Positions 43,907-52,378 are shown, counted from the first letter of the stretch. The stretch: DNA of 64,000 bases from Parahaliea maris (GCF_008064665.1 NZ_VRZA01000001.1:558001-622000), one strand, 5' to 3'. Program-made: numbers and translations. The notes: generated from the letters alone by a model not told the origin.

Positions 43907-44878
43907 ATGGCAGAGGATAAACAGCCCAGTAACTGGCAGCAGGCAATCACCGGTGAGTGGCACGGCTGCCCCTCCCTGTTCGAAGCCGATGGCACTCACG
44001 TCGGCTACAACAAGGTCAACCGCTCGAGCGAGTTCAAGGACGGCCGCACCACCTACTGGATGGAGACCCGATTCGACGCCAGCGGACCGCTGATGGACCG
44101 CTTCGAAATCGGCGCGCGCATGGAGTTCGGCGTCATCGACTCCGATCTCGACCGCATTTACACAGGCCCGGACTTTTACGGCTCCGGCAAACCCTACGGC
44201 CTGCTGGTGGACTCCTCCTATTACTCCCCCGGCTGGAACGTCCAGTTACGCACCGTCAACCATGTCGTGCCGGAGCTGGGACTGCAGGTCTACTCCTCCC
44301 AGCTGTTCGACGGCGACACCCTGACGGGTGTGTTCAACGGACTCTACGTGGTGACCCAGGATCACGACAGCAACCCGGAAACCCGCGAGCGGGTCGCCGC
44401 CTTCCTGGAAAAGGAGAAGAAGGACGCCAAACGCCCCTTCAACCTGCCGGTGAAGCACGCAGGGGTCTTCCGCGGCGAGTTCGAAGTCTACAACGACCGC
44501 CAGGAGCGAGTGGGCACCACTACCGTGACCGTCCACCACCGCCCCATCAACCTGCTGCACTCGGAGCAGACCATCGAAATCAGCGGGGTGATCAATCGCA
44601 AGTGGACCGCCCTGCGCAACCGCACCGGCGGCAACCACCAGTTCCACGGCCCCGACCTGCACGGCAACGGCAAATCCTACGGCCGCTACCTGTACTCGGT
44701 GCGCCACGTACTGGGCGAGGCCTGCCGGCTGTGGTCCCGCGAAACCGTGGTGGACGAAGATTACACCATGGTCTGCGCCTGGCAGTTCATCGAGTCGCAG
44801 CAGGCAAAGTACATGACTTTCGGCGTGCTGCGCTGGGAGCCCGGCGAGAACGTACTGGCGGCACACTACATCGACTGA
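43907..44878 (+). CDS. Internally duplicated beta-rich protein of unknown family
   Basis: A 323-aa protein without signal peptide. Its two halves repeat: GEWHG (16-20) and GPDFYGSGKPYG (87-98) in the first, GVFRG (186-190) and GPDLHGNGKSYG (248-259) in the second, a period of about 160-170 residues. This points to two fused barrel domains, perhaps calycin-like as in cyanobacterial and plastid lipocalin-type proteins. The ATG at 43907 has AAGGA six bases upstream. It follows the chlorophyllase-like gene and precedes the regulator gene on the same strand. Function unknown. Confidence 0.65.
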   Translation: MAEDKQPSNWQQAITGEWHGCPSLFEADGTHVGYNKVNRSSEFKDGRTTYWMETRFDASGPLMDRFEIGARMEFGVIDSDLDRIYTGPDFYGSGKPYGLLVDSSYYSPGWNVQLRTVNHVVPELGLQVYSSQLFDGDTLTGVFNGLYVVTQDHDSNPETRERVAAFLEKEKKDAKRPFNLPVKHAGVFRGEFEVYNDRQERVGTTTVTVHHRPINLLHSEQTIEISGVINRKWTALRNRTGGNHQFHGPDLHGNGKSYGRYLYSVRHVLGEACRLWSRETVVDEDYTMVCAWQFIESQQAKYMTFGVLRWEPGENVLAAHYID

Positions 44879-44980
44879 ACAACTCCCGGGGGGGAGCGGG
44901 CCAGCTCATTACCCGCTGGCGCTGGCCCTGCTACCCGGAAGCGTTTACCATCGGTTCTGGAAGCTACTGAGAATCGGCTC

Positions 44981-45670
44981 GTGACCCTCCCCACCGCGAT
45001 CAAATTTGCCAAAACACCGCTGACCACCCTGTTCACCGGATTGTCCGAATCCGAAGTTACCCGCCTCAACCAGATTTCCTCCCGCCGGCAGATTCCCGTC
45101 GGGGGCTTTCTCATGCATCAGCACAGTGAAGCCAACTCGGTGTATATCGTGGAAGAAGGGGTGCTGATGATGGAACGTAACTCGGCCACGGGCCGCCGCC
45201 AGGTAGTGGCCTTTTCCCTCAGCGGCAACTTTATAGGGATCGCCCAGAACGAGTTTTACGAATTTTCGGTCTCGGCCCTGACACCGGTGACGGTCAAGGA
45301 ATTTCCCATGCGCGCCTTTATGGAGCTGCAGGAGCAGATTCCCCAACTCAAGGACAACGTCCGCCGGATCGGCGGCAACATCCTCGCCCACGCTCTCGAC
45401 CAGGTGTTTGCCCTGGGGCAAAAAAAAGCGCACGAGCGGGTGAGCTTTCTCATCCAGCAGTTACTGAATCGCAAAAGCGGCCCCCGCACGCGCGTCGTGG
45501 AACTGGTGATGACGCGCCAGGACATCGCCGACTACCTGGGGCTGACCATCGAAACAGTCAGCCGCGCGTTCACCAAGCTGAAACAGGAAGGCATTATCGC
45601 CATCCACTCCGCCCACACCGTCGAAATCCTCGACCCGGACGCGCTGCAGGAACTTGCGCTGTCGGAATAG
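44981..45670 (+). CDS. Crp/Fnr family transcriptional regulator lacking cysteines
   Basis: A 229-aa regulator with an N-terminal cyclic-nucleotide-type barrel (about 20-130), a dimerisation helix and a winged helix-turn-helix. The recognition helix carries Glu191, Ser194 and Arg195 (LTIETVSRAF), the same E-x-x-S-R contact set as FNR, so it should bind TTGAT-type palindromes like those of this locus. There is not a single cysteine in the protein, so it cannot hold the Fe-S cluster of FNR; it must sense something else or be unresponsive. The start is a GTG. A gap of about 100 bases separates it from the upstream gene. Confidence 0.88.
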   Translation: MTLPTAIKFAKTPLTTLFTGLSESEVTRLNQISSRRQIPVGGFLMHQHSEANSVYIVEEGVLMMERNSATGRRQVVAFSLSGNFIGIAQNEFYEFSVSALTPVTVKEFPMRAFMELQEQIPQLKDNVRRIGGNILAHALDQVFALGQKKAHERVSFLIQQLLNRKSGPRTRVVELVMTRQDIADYLGLTIETVSRAFTKLKQEGIIAIHSAHTVEILDPDALQELALSE

Positions 45671-45730
45671 CAGCGCCCGGGCTGGCCAGCGAGCCCCCTG
45701 AAGACACACCTTCACGGCAAAGCGCTGGTG

Positions 45731-46897
45731 TCAGGCGCTATCGGCCCGGGACTCGGGGACCTCTTCCAGCGGCTTGCGCACCGGCGGCACCATGGGCACG
45801 GTGTCGAGCGCCCAGCGCAGACCCGGGGTGGCGCGGCGGGCAGGTGACGGAATGGTGAAGACCTTCTCGCCCGCATAGGGCTCCATCGCCTTGGTATCGA
45901 TCTTCCAGCCCTTTTCGATGTGCACCTTGCGCACCCTGCGCCAGGCTCCCATGAACTTGTCCTGCTCCACCGACACCTCGTTTTCCAGCGACTCGGGCAG
46001 GTAGTTGGGCGACAGTGCCTCAACGATGGCGGCGTCCTCGCCAAATACGCGCTGGGTGCGCTTCACGGAGCCGCTGTCAAAAATGCCCCACTTGAAGAAG
46101 TTGCGAACCTGGACCACAAACGAGCGCGTCGTTTTTTCGTCGATCGGGGTGTTGGCGTCGAAAATAATCATCTCCATCCAGGAGTTCACCTGGATGTGCA
46201 GGCGCACGCAGTGTCCCGACAGGTAGAAGCCGGGGTGTACATGGGTTTCCGCCTTGTCCTTGCGCATGAACCGCATCAGGCCCAGGTTGCCCTCGAGCTT
46301 CGGAGGGTACAGCACGCAGGACGAGGAACCGGAGTTCTCGGTCCGTTCAATGCTGGCGATGTGGTTCTTGTCAGCCATCTCCGGGTAACCGAAACCGGGG
46401 TGCACAAAGGCAGTATGGGCAATGTCGATGCCGTTCTCCACGACCCGGTCGGCAGAGCCCTTCCAGTCGAACTGGGTATAGATCGGGCGCCAGTTCTGGC
46501 GATCGTCGTATTCAGGGAAAGGCGGGATGGGGTAGCGTTCCTCTTCCGGCAGGTCGCCGAGGAACACCCAGATCATGCCGTAACGCTCCTGGGTGGGGTA
46601 GCTGTCGATGCGCGCGCGCTCGGGTATGTCCGCCCCTTCGCCGCGGGAGGGGATAAAGGCAACCTTGCCCTCCGTGTTGAACTCCCAACCGTGATAGGGG
46701 CAGGCCACGCAGTCGCGCTTGGTGGTCCAGCCGCCCGCCAGGGAGCCGCCGCGGTGAATACAGACATCGCTCAGGCAGTGAACTTTTCCCGCCTTGTCGC
46801 GGAACAGCACAAAGTTCTGCCCCAGCAGCTTTGCCTTTACCGGCTTGTCCTTAACCTTGTTTGACCACTCGGCCACGTACCACAGGTTTGTCAACAT
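45731..46897 (-). CDS. Rieske non-heme iron oxygenase (PaO-like architecture)
   Basis: Oxygenase alpha subunit of 388 aa. The Rieske 2Fe-2S ligands are Cys46, His48, Cys66 and His69 (CIH and CPYH), and the mononuclear iron ligands are His161 and His166 with bridging Asp158 in VENGIDIAHTAFVH. Plant PaO has the same VENLMDPAHVPYAH. PaO opens the ring of pheophorbide a. Related bacterial enzymes act on vanillate, carnitine or steroids, so the substrate is not fixed by sequence. No reductase or ferredoxin gene is adjacent. No transmembrane anchor like PaO's C-terminus is seen. Confidence 0.85.
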   Translation of the reverse strand: MLTNLWYVAEWSNKVKDKPVKAKLLGQNFVLFRDKAGKVHCLSDVCIHRGGSLAGGWTTKRDCVACPYHGWEFNTEGKVAFIPSRGEGADIPERARIDSYPTQERYGMIWVFLGDLPEEERYPIPPFPEYDDRQNWRPIYTQFDWKGSADRVVENGIDIAHTAFVHPGFGYPEMADKNHIASIERTENSGSSSCVLYPPKLEGNLGLMRFMRKDKAETHVHPGFYLSGHCVRLHIQVNSWMEMIIFDANTPIDEKTTRSFVVQVRNFFKWGIFDSGSVKRTQRVFGEDAAIVEALSPNYLPESLENEVSVEQDKFMGAWRRVRKVHIEKGWKIDTKAMEPYAGEKVFTIPSPARRATPGLRWALDTVPMVPPVRKPLEEVPESRADSA

Positions 46898-46974
46898 CCT
46901 TCTTGCACTCCACCACTTTCTGGAAGTTACCGCTTATACGCAATCCATTACAGCATGGACCAGACAGCGAAGAT

Positions 46975-46988
46975 TTGATTTTGCGCAA
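46975..46988. promoter_or_regulatory. FNR-type palindrome I
   Basis: TTGATTTTGCGCAA, in the divergent promoter between the Rieske gene (77 bases away) and the MFS gene (56 bases away). Its half-sites are the same as in boxes A and C. Confidence 0.68.
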
Positions 46989-47044
46989 ACTCCGGGGAAA
47001 GCACTGCAATACCATCACTACAACACCATCACTTGCAGGTTAGC

Positions 47045-48391
47045 ATGCAGACACTCCAGAGCCTTCCAGTCCGGGACCGCGCCCCGGATGACAGCCGACG
47101 CTTTCTCGGCGTCGACCTCAGCGACGGGATCGGTAAACGGCATTTGCTGGCCTATCTCCTGCTGGCACTGATTTCCTCCAGCTACGCTGGCGCCATGTCA
47201 CTGCTGCAGTCAGGCCTGCTGCAGGTCATGGGCTTTGCCGCAGAGCGCCAGGCCACCATTACCGGGATGCTGGGCGCACTGCAGGAAATCGTCCTTATCC
47301 TGCTGCTGGCCCCGGTGGGTGCGATCGCCGATCGCATCGGCCGCAGACCGGTCTACGTGTTCGGGATGCTGGTGACTGCGATCGGATTCGCCCTGTACCC
47401 CTGGGCAGATTCGCTGAGCCAACTGGTCCTGTTCCGAATCGTGGTCTCCGTGGGCGGTGCCGCGGTACTTGGCATGATGGTCACCGTGATCGCCGACTAC
47501 AGCCGCGACAATACCCGCGGCCGCGCAAACGGGTTGCAGGGATTACTCGCCACTCTCGGCGCCTTTATCCCGCCTGCACTGGCCAGCCTGCCCCACACGC
47601 TGGTCGCCGGCGGCGCCTCGGAGCGGGTCGCCCAGCAGATGACTTTCGGCGCCGCAGCCGCCCTCGGGGTACTCGGTGCGCTGATCGCCTGGCGCGGCCT
47701 TGCCGAAATTCACGGTGCACATGATGGCAAGGCTCGCAAACCGCTGCCGGAAGCCCTGCGCGAAGGCTTTTCAGCGGCTCGCGACCCGGGAATTGCCCTG
47801 TCCTACGGCGCCGCGTTTATTTCCCGGGGCGACCTCGCCATTACCGGTGCCTTCATCAGCTTGTGGCTGGTGCAGTACGGTGTGACTGAACTGGGCATGG
47901 CACCCAGTGCTGCCATGTATGAACTGGCTGTTCCGCGGATGCTGGCTACCGTTGTCGGTGCCCTGGTGGGCTCGGTACTGATGGGATATATCAGCGACCG
48001 GATCAGCCGTGTTCGTGCGGTGACCCTGGCTTCCGGGCTGGCGGCACTGGTCTACCTGGCAGTACTGTGCGTAGGTAACCCCAGCGAAACATGGGTAATG
48101 GGGCTACTGTTTGTGATGGGGATTGCGGAAATCAGCGCATTCGTCAGCAGCCAGGCACTGGTGGGCGAGCGGGCGCCGGCGGCGCAAAGGGGCACGGTTA
48201 TCGGCTTCTTTGGCGTTACCGGAGCGCTTGGCATTCTGGTGGGGACGGCTGGCGGGGGCTGGCTATTCGCAACCTTCATGCCGGCCGCGCCCTTCGCCCT
48301 GTTCGGCGCACTCAATGCGCTGGTGTGCCTGTGGTCTCTGGGTGTAAGCACCCACGCGACACCCGCCCCTGCACGAGCACCCAACACATGA
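47045..48391 (+). CDS. MFS transporter (paralogue of 39074-40390)
   Basis: Twelve-helix major facilitator protein of 448 aa, with IADRIGRRPVYV in the first half and ISDRISRVR in the second. It is a paralogue of the MFS protein at 39074. I chose the ATG at 47045; the frame begins at a TTG at 47033 with no better SD. Its stop overlaps the next gene's ATG (ATGA), so they form one operon behind box I. Substrate unknown. Confidence 0.87.
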   Translation: MQTLQSLPVRDRAPDDSRRFLGVDLSDGIGKRHLLAYLLLALISSSYAGAMSLLQSGLLQVMGFAAERQATITGMLGALQEIVLILLLAPVGAIADRIGRRPVYVFGMLVTAIGFALYPWADSLSQLVLFRIVVSVGGAAVLGMMVTVIADYSRDNTRGRANGLQGLLATLGAFIPPALASLPHTLVAGGASERVAQQMTFGAAAALGVLGALIAWRGLAEIHGAHDGKARKPLPEALREGFSAARDPGIALSYGAAFISRGDLAITGAFISLWLVQYGVTELGMAPSAAMYELAVPRMLATVVGALVGSVLMGYISDRISRVRAVTLASGLAALVYLAVLCVGNPSETWVMGLLFVMGIAEISAFVSSQALVGERAPAAQRGTVIGFFGVTGALGILVGTAGGGWLFATFMPAAPFALFGALNALVCLWSLGVSTHATPAPARAPNT

Positions 48392-49380
48392 CCCGGGTGC
48401 ACCTGTGGGGCATCCTTGCCAGCCTGATGCTGGTCCTTGCAGTACTGTTACTGGGCCCCTACAGCAGTCCCGATCAGTTCCTGCCCGACCAGGGCACCAC
48501 CTGGTACTACTGGAAGTTGCCGGAGCAAACCACGGCAGGCCGGATTTCTGCCTGGGTACTCTACCTCGCACACCAGGTCAGCATCTGGTGGCTGATTGCG
48601 CGTTTTCGTGCCCAACCCCGAGGTGGCGACGGCGCGATGCAGCCACTCAACTGGCTCGCCATCGCAGTCAACGGCCTGTTCATCCTGCTCCACATCCTCC
48701 AGACCCGGCTGTTCTACGATGGCCTCGCCCAGGATACCTCGGTGATGACCAGCCAGGGCTCGGTGGTATTGCTGCTGGTCATGGTGCTGCTGTTCGAGAA
48801 CCAGCGCCGGGGGCTGTTCTTCGGCCAACGCCTCCACTGGCTGCAACGTCCCGGCGCCTTCCTGCGGCAGTACCACGGCTATTACTTCGCCTGGGCCATC
48901 ACTTTTACCTTCTGGTTCCACCCGATCGAGGACAACGCCGGCCACCTGCTGGGACTGCTCTACACATTTCTCATTTTGTTCCAGGGGTCGCTGGTACGCA
49001 CCCGTTACCACAGCAACCGCTACTGGACCGTGCTGCTGGAGTGTTTCGTCGCGGTGCACGGCGGTATAGTGGCCTACCTGACCCAGTCCACCGGCGTCTG
49101 GCGCATGTTCTTCTTCGGCTTCATGGCCCTGTTCATCGTGACCCAGATCCACGGACTGGGCCTCAAGCGACGCTGGATTGCGCTGGCGGGCCTCACCTAC
49201 CTCGGTGCCGTGGGGGCGGCCTACTGGGGCGAGGGGACGAAATTCCTTGCGGTCATCCGGATTCCCCTGGTGGAGTACGGCCTGGTGCTGGCCATGGGGG
49301 CCCTGATCTGGGCCGGATTCTGGTTGCGGCGAACCACGACAACGCTGAAAGGCTCCGCTCCCCCGCCGCGGCGGGGGTAA
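48388..49380 (+). CDS. Uncharacterised polytopic membrane protein
   Basis: A 330-aa protein with about nine hydrophobic segments. A histidine-rich middle (LLHILQTRLF, QYHGYYFAW and FWFHPIEDNAGHLLG) could hold heme or metal ligands within helices. I do not recognise the family. It is translationally coupled to the MFS gene by an ATGA overlap and shares its promoter. Confidence 0.65.
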   Translation: MTRVHLWGILASLMLVLAVLLLGPYSSPDQFLPDQGTTWYYWKLPEQTTAGRISAWVLYLAHQVSIWWLIARFRAQPRGGDGAMQPLNWLAIAVNGLFILLHILQTRLFYDGLAQDTSVMTSQGSVVLLLVMVLLFENQRRGLFFGQRLHWLQRPGAFLRQYHGYYFAWAITFTFWFHPIEDNAGHLLGLLYTFLILFQGSLVRTRYHSNRYWTVLLECFVAVHGGIVAYLTQSTGVWRMFFFGFMALFIVTQIHGLGLKRRWIALAGLTYLGAVGAAYWGEGTKFLAVIRIPLVEYGLVLAMGALIWAGFWLRRTTTTLKGSAPPPRRG

Positions 49381-49410
49381 CGGTAACATCGGTCGCGGCA
49401 GATCAGCAGC

Positions 49411-50268
49411 TTACCCGCCGACCGCGGCCATCTGCTGCGCACCCATTCGCAGTTGAATCATGCGATCCACTTCATCGGCACCAAATACCTGCTCGGCAAG
49501 CTTGTTCATCGGGTCCAGTTCGTAGCCGAGCCGGCGCACGGTGTGATCGTACTGCTGCAGCGAGGCGCGCTCGTGTTCCGGCACCGGCGAGGCATTGTCG
49601 AGCCACCCCAGCCAGCGTTCCAGGTAGCGATAGGCGTAGTCCTCCAGGATGTCGATATTGCCGTCGGTCAGTTCCGCCGACAGACTCTGGGCCGAAGGTG
49701 ACAGCAGCGCCCGCATGTAGGTGCCATGGCTCACTGACCACTGGAAATTCGGGTGCCCGCGCAGGGAGAGAAAGTCCTCATTCGCGGCACCACCGTAATA
49801 GCGCTCGAGGTAGTCGCGGTCGGTGCGAATGTCGCGTCGGGGGACCAGGTCAAAGTAGAAAAACAGACGCGGGATGGTACCGAACACCATGATGAAATGC
49901 GGTACATCGGTCTGCTGATCGAGGAAGGCGGTCGCGTTCATGTCGAGGATGCTGGCCTTGCGGTTGCCCAGCCAGGAACTCACCAGCCATTCCACGCCGG
50001 GACCGCTCCAGGCCTGGTAGGAACCTTCGAACTCGCCGGTGGGCGAGGTGTAGTACTCCCGTCCCGCACAGGACGGGTGCAGGGACAGGCCGGGAAAACG
50101 CCCAGCGATACGGGCCTTGATATCGGTGAGAATGCCCCAGCTTCGCTCCCAGGCGCGGGAGACATCCACGTCGGGATTCTCTGCCAGGAACTGGTCGATG
50201 GTCTTGGTATCCGGATTTGCTTGCACAGAGAACTCCTGATCGGACCGGCTGTTAAAGCCCGAAGACAT
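49411..50268 (-). CDS. RCCR-like protein 3 (red chlorophyll catabolite reductase-like)
   Basis: A 285-aa protein clearly related to RCCR-like 2: GVEWLVSSWLGN like EVDWYVHSYIGS, VPHF at 122-125, DLVPRRDI at 140-147, and YLERYYGG near 153-160. The N-terminal 20 residues are extra. It follows the SDR-like gene by 48 bases on the same strand. As in RCCR, a substrate-binding pocket for a linear tetrapyrrole is likely, but bilin binding must be shown. Confidence 0.65.
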   Translation of the reverse strand: MSSGFNSRSDQEFSVQANPDTKTIDQFLAENPDVDVSRAWERSWGILTDIKARIAGRFPGLSLHPSCAGREYYTSPTGEFEGSYQAWSGPGVEWLVSSWLGNRKASILDMNATAFLDQQTDVPHFIMVFGTIPRLFFYFDLVPRRDIRTDRDYLERYYGGAANEDFLSLRGHPNFQWSVSHGTYMRALLSPSAQSLSAELTDGNIDILEDYAYRYLERWLGWLDNASPVPEHERASLQQYDHTVRRLGYELDPMNKLAEQVFGADEVDRMIQLRMGAQQMAAVGG

Positions 50269-50316
50269 TGAATGACCGGGGCGCCGGCCGGATGCTGCCG
50301 CTGACCACCACCGCGC

Positions 50317-51189
50317 TCACAGCGCAGCTCCCACACCGGCCAGCAATGCGGCATTCGGGTCCGGCTGCAGGGTACGGTAGCCGGTCGCGTAGATCCGGTC
50401 AGCGCTGATGCGGCGTTTGGGCGCCTTGATCTGGCCAAGGAACTCGAGGCGCGGCCAGTTTTCCCGGTCGCAGATCGCGTCGAATACCTGCTGGTTGCTG
50501 GCCGGCAGGTGCTCGTTGTCACACACGTTGTAGACGCCGGTCAGGTTGTGCTCGAGCGCGTGCATCACCGCGCGCACCACGTCGTCGAAATGAATGGTGT
50601 ACAGCGGCGCGTCGGCACTGAACACCGCCTTGCCGCCAAACAGTTCTCGCGCCATCTTCACGCGGTCGGTAAAACTCATGTCCCCGGGAGCACCATGGAT
50701 ATCCGGCAGCCGCAGCACACAACCTTCGGCTACCGAGAGGGTGTGCGCCTCAGCGGCCTGGTAGTATTTGGACGAGGGTTCCTGGTGATTGGCTGTGGGG
50801 GTTTGCTCACTGATCGAATCACCACCCTCTCCGCCGTCTCCGTAAACGGAGAATGACGACAGGAATATCACCCGGCTCGCGGCCTGGCTGGCGCTGAACA
50901 GTGAGCGTTCCAGCACCGTGCGGTACTCTGTTTCCCGCTCCTCGGGGGTCCGCGCCTTTGCGACCCGCGGCGCCACGGTGGCGACGATGGCATCGCAACC
51001 CGCCGCCGTGGCCGCAACGGCGGCGCTATCCTCGCCACGCAGCACCACCACCTCATCGGCGAGTGTCGACAGGTGCTCCACCTTGTCTGGCGTGGTGGTC
51101 GTACCCACCACGGAGTATCCCTGCTGCCGGGCAGCCTGCGCGACTGCACTGCCCACGTGCCCCATTCCCAGAATCAATAATCGCTTCAT
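50317..51189 (-). CDS. Atypical SDR, NAD(P)-binding epimerase-like protein
   Basis: A 290-aa Rossmann-fold protein: GMGHVGSAVAQ dinucleotide loop at the N-terminus, VIFLSSFSVYGDG and a YYQAAEAHT segment where extended SDRs have YxxxK, so the catalytic Lys appears replaced. It resembles YeeZ-type atypical SDRs. Box J lies 78 bases upstream and RCCR-like 3 follows, so a reduction in the same pathway is conceivable. Confidence 0.78.
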   Translation of the reverse strand: MKRLLILGMGHVGSAVAQAARQQGYSVVGTTTTPDKVEHLSTLADEVVVLRGEDSAAVAATAAGCDAIVATVAPRVAKARTPEERETEYRTVLERSLFSASQAASRVIFLSSFSVYGDGGEGGDSISEQTPTANHQEPSSKYYQAAEAHTLSVAEGCVLRLPDIHGAPGDMSFTDRVKMARELFGGKAVFSADAPLYTIHFDDVVRAVMHALEHNLTGVYNVCDNEHLPASNQQVFDAICDRENWPRLEFLGQIKAPKRRISADRIYATGYRTLQPDPNAALLAGVGAAL

Positions 51190-51266
51190 GGCCGTCGTTT
51201 CCACTCCGTCGTCCGGCTATCGCGGACGTCACGGAAGCCATGCTAACCGTCTGGTGTGCGCCATGT

Positions 51267-51280
51267 TTGATGTTAGTCAA
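51267..51280. promoter_or_regulatory. FNR-type palindrome J
   Basis: TTGATGTTAGTCAA, nine of ten matches to TTGAT-N4-ATCAA, 78 bases upstream of the SDR-RCCR-like 3 operon. Confidence 0.7.
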
Positions 51281-51313
51281 TCTCGTGCAGCAGTTATCCG
51301 CACGGCGCCAGCC

Positions 51314-52378
51314 TTAAAGTGACGGCATCAGACCAGAGCCGTAAAAGGTTGCCAGCTGCTGCTGGTAAGGGGCGATATCGAATCCGTTGTCTTCCAGCCA
51401 GCGCGGGTTGTAGTAGGTATTCAGGTAGCGTTCACCCGAGTCGCAGATCATCGACACGACGCTGGCCTTGTGCCCGGCGGCGTTGAGTTCGGCCACCAGT
51501 TGGAAAGCGGCATAAACATTGGTGCCAGTAGAACCGCCGCAACGACGATTGAGAATTTTCTCGAGAAAATGGATGGTCGCGTAGGACGCGGCGTCCGGCA
51601 CCTTCACCATTCTGTCGATCACCGAGGCCACAAACGACGGCTCCACCCGCGGCCGGCCAATACCCTCCACGCGCGAACCACACTCTGATGTCAGTGCCGC
51701 ATCACCAGTGTGGTAGTAATCGTAAAACACGGAATTTTCCGGGTCCGCCACACAGAGCCGGGTGGGATGACACTTGTAGCGAATAAAGCGGCCGATGGTC
51801 GCCGAGGTGCCACCGGTGCCCGCCCCCACCACAATCCAATCGGGGATGGGCGAGGGCTCGAAGGCCATCTGGGAATAGATGGATTCAGCGATATTGTTGT
51901 TGCCCCGCCAATCGGTCGCCCGCTCGGCGTAGGTGAATTGATCCATGTAATGCCCGTTCATCTCCCGCGCCAGGCGGGCGGACTCGGCATAGATGTCCTT
52001 CGCCTCCACCAGGTGACACCGGCCATTGTAGAAAGTGATCTTGTTGATCTTTTCCTGCGACGTCGCCCTGGGAATGACGGCAATAAAGGGCAAACCGAGC
52101 AACTGGGCAAAATAGGCCTCGGAAATGGCGGTGCTGCCGGAGGAGGCCTCGATGATGGGCGTGCCTTCCTGAATCAGACCGTTACACAGGCCATAGAGGA
52201 ACAGGGAACGCGCCAGACGGTGTTTGAGGCTGCCGGTCGGATGCGTCGATTCGTCCTTGAGGTAGAGGTCGACATGCTCCACCGCCGGTAATTCCACCTT
52301 CAGCAGGTGGGTATCCGACGAGCGCTGGAAGTCGGCTTCGATAATGGAAATGGCTTTACTGATCCACTGCTGGCTCAT
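51314..52378 (-). CDS. PLP-dependent cysteine synthase-family enzyme
   Basis: Fold-type II pyridoxal-phosphate enzyme of 354 aa. Lys52 in PTGSLKHR should form the Schiff base, SSGSTAIS binds substrate carboxylate and GAGTGGTSA binds the cofactor phosphate. It is longer than CysK and most like L-cysteine desulfhydrase/cystathionine-synthase relatives; the exact reaction is not decided. Single gene, no FNR-type box upstream. Confidence 0.85.
   Translation of the reverse strand: MSQQWISKAISIIEADFQRSSDTHLLKVELPAVEHVDLYLKDESTHPTGSLKHRLARSLFLYGLCNGLIQEGTPIIEASSGSTAISEAYFAQLLGLPFIAVIPRATSQEKINKITFYNGRCHLVEAKDIYAESARLAREMNGHYMDQFTYAERATDWRGNNNIAESIYSQMAFEPSPIPDWIVVGAGTGGTSATIGRFIRYKCHPTRLCVADPENSVFYDYYHTGDAALTSECGSRVEGIGRPRVEPSFVASVIDRMVKVPDAASYATIHFLEKILNRRCGGSTGTNVYAAFQLVAELNAAGHKASVVSMICDSGERYLNTYYNPRWLEDNGFDIAPYQQQLATFYGSGLMPSL

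Larger units (their letters stand above)
23432..51189. other. Candidate tetrapyrrole (chlorophyll) catabolic locus
   Basis: This stretch groups genes whose families match plant chlorophyll breakdown (NOL/NYC1-like SDR, chlorophyllase-like hydrolase, PaO-like Rieske oxygenase, three RCCR-like proteins) with a TonB-dependent receptor, transporters, side-chain dehydrogenases and a Crp/Fnr regulator. FNR-type palindromes occur at most promoters in it. The families are read from sequence; the joint function is inference. The left edge is set by the first palindrome (24153) and the right edge by the last operon having one (51267). Confidence 0.55.

Noticed and set aside
23432-51189. Locus as a steroid or terpenoid degradation cluster
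   Set aside because: ALDH, ACAD, SDR, Rieske and TonB receptor genes would also fit steroid catabolism, but three RCCR-like genes and the NOL-like SDR do not; it remains the main alternative and is not excluded.
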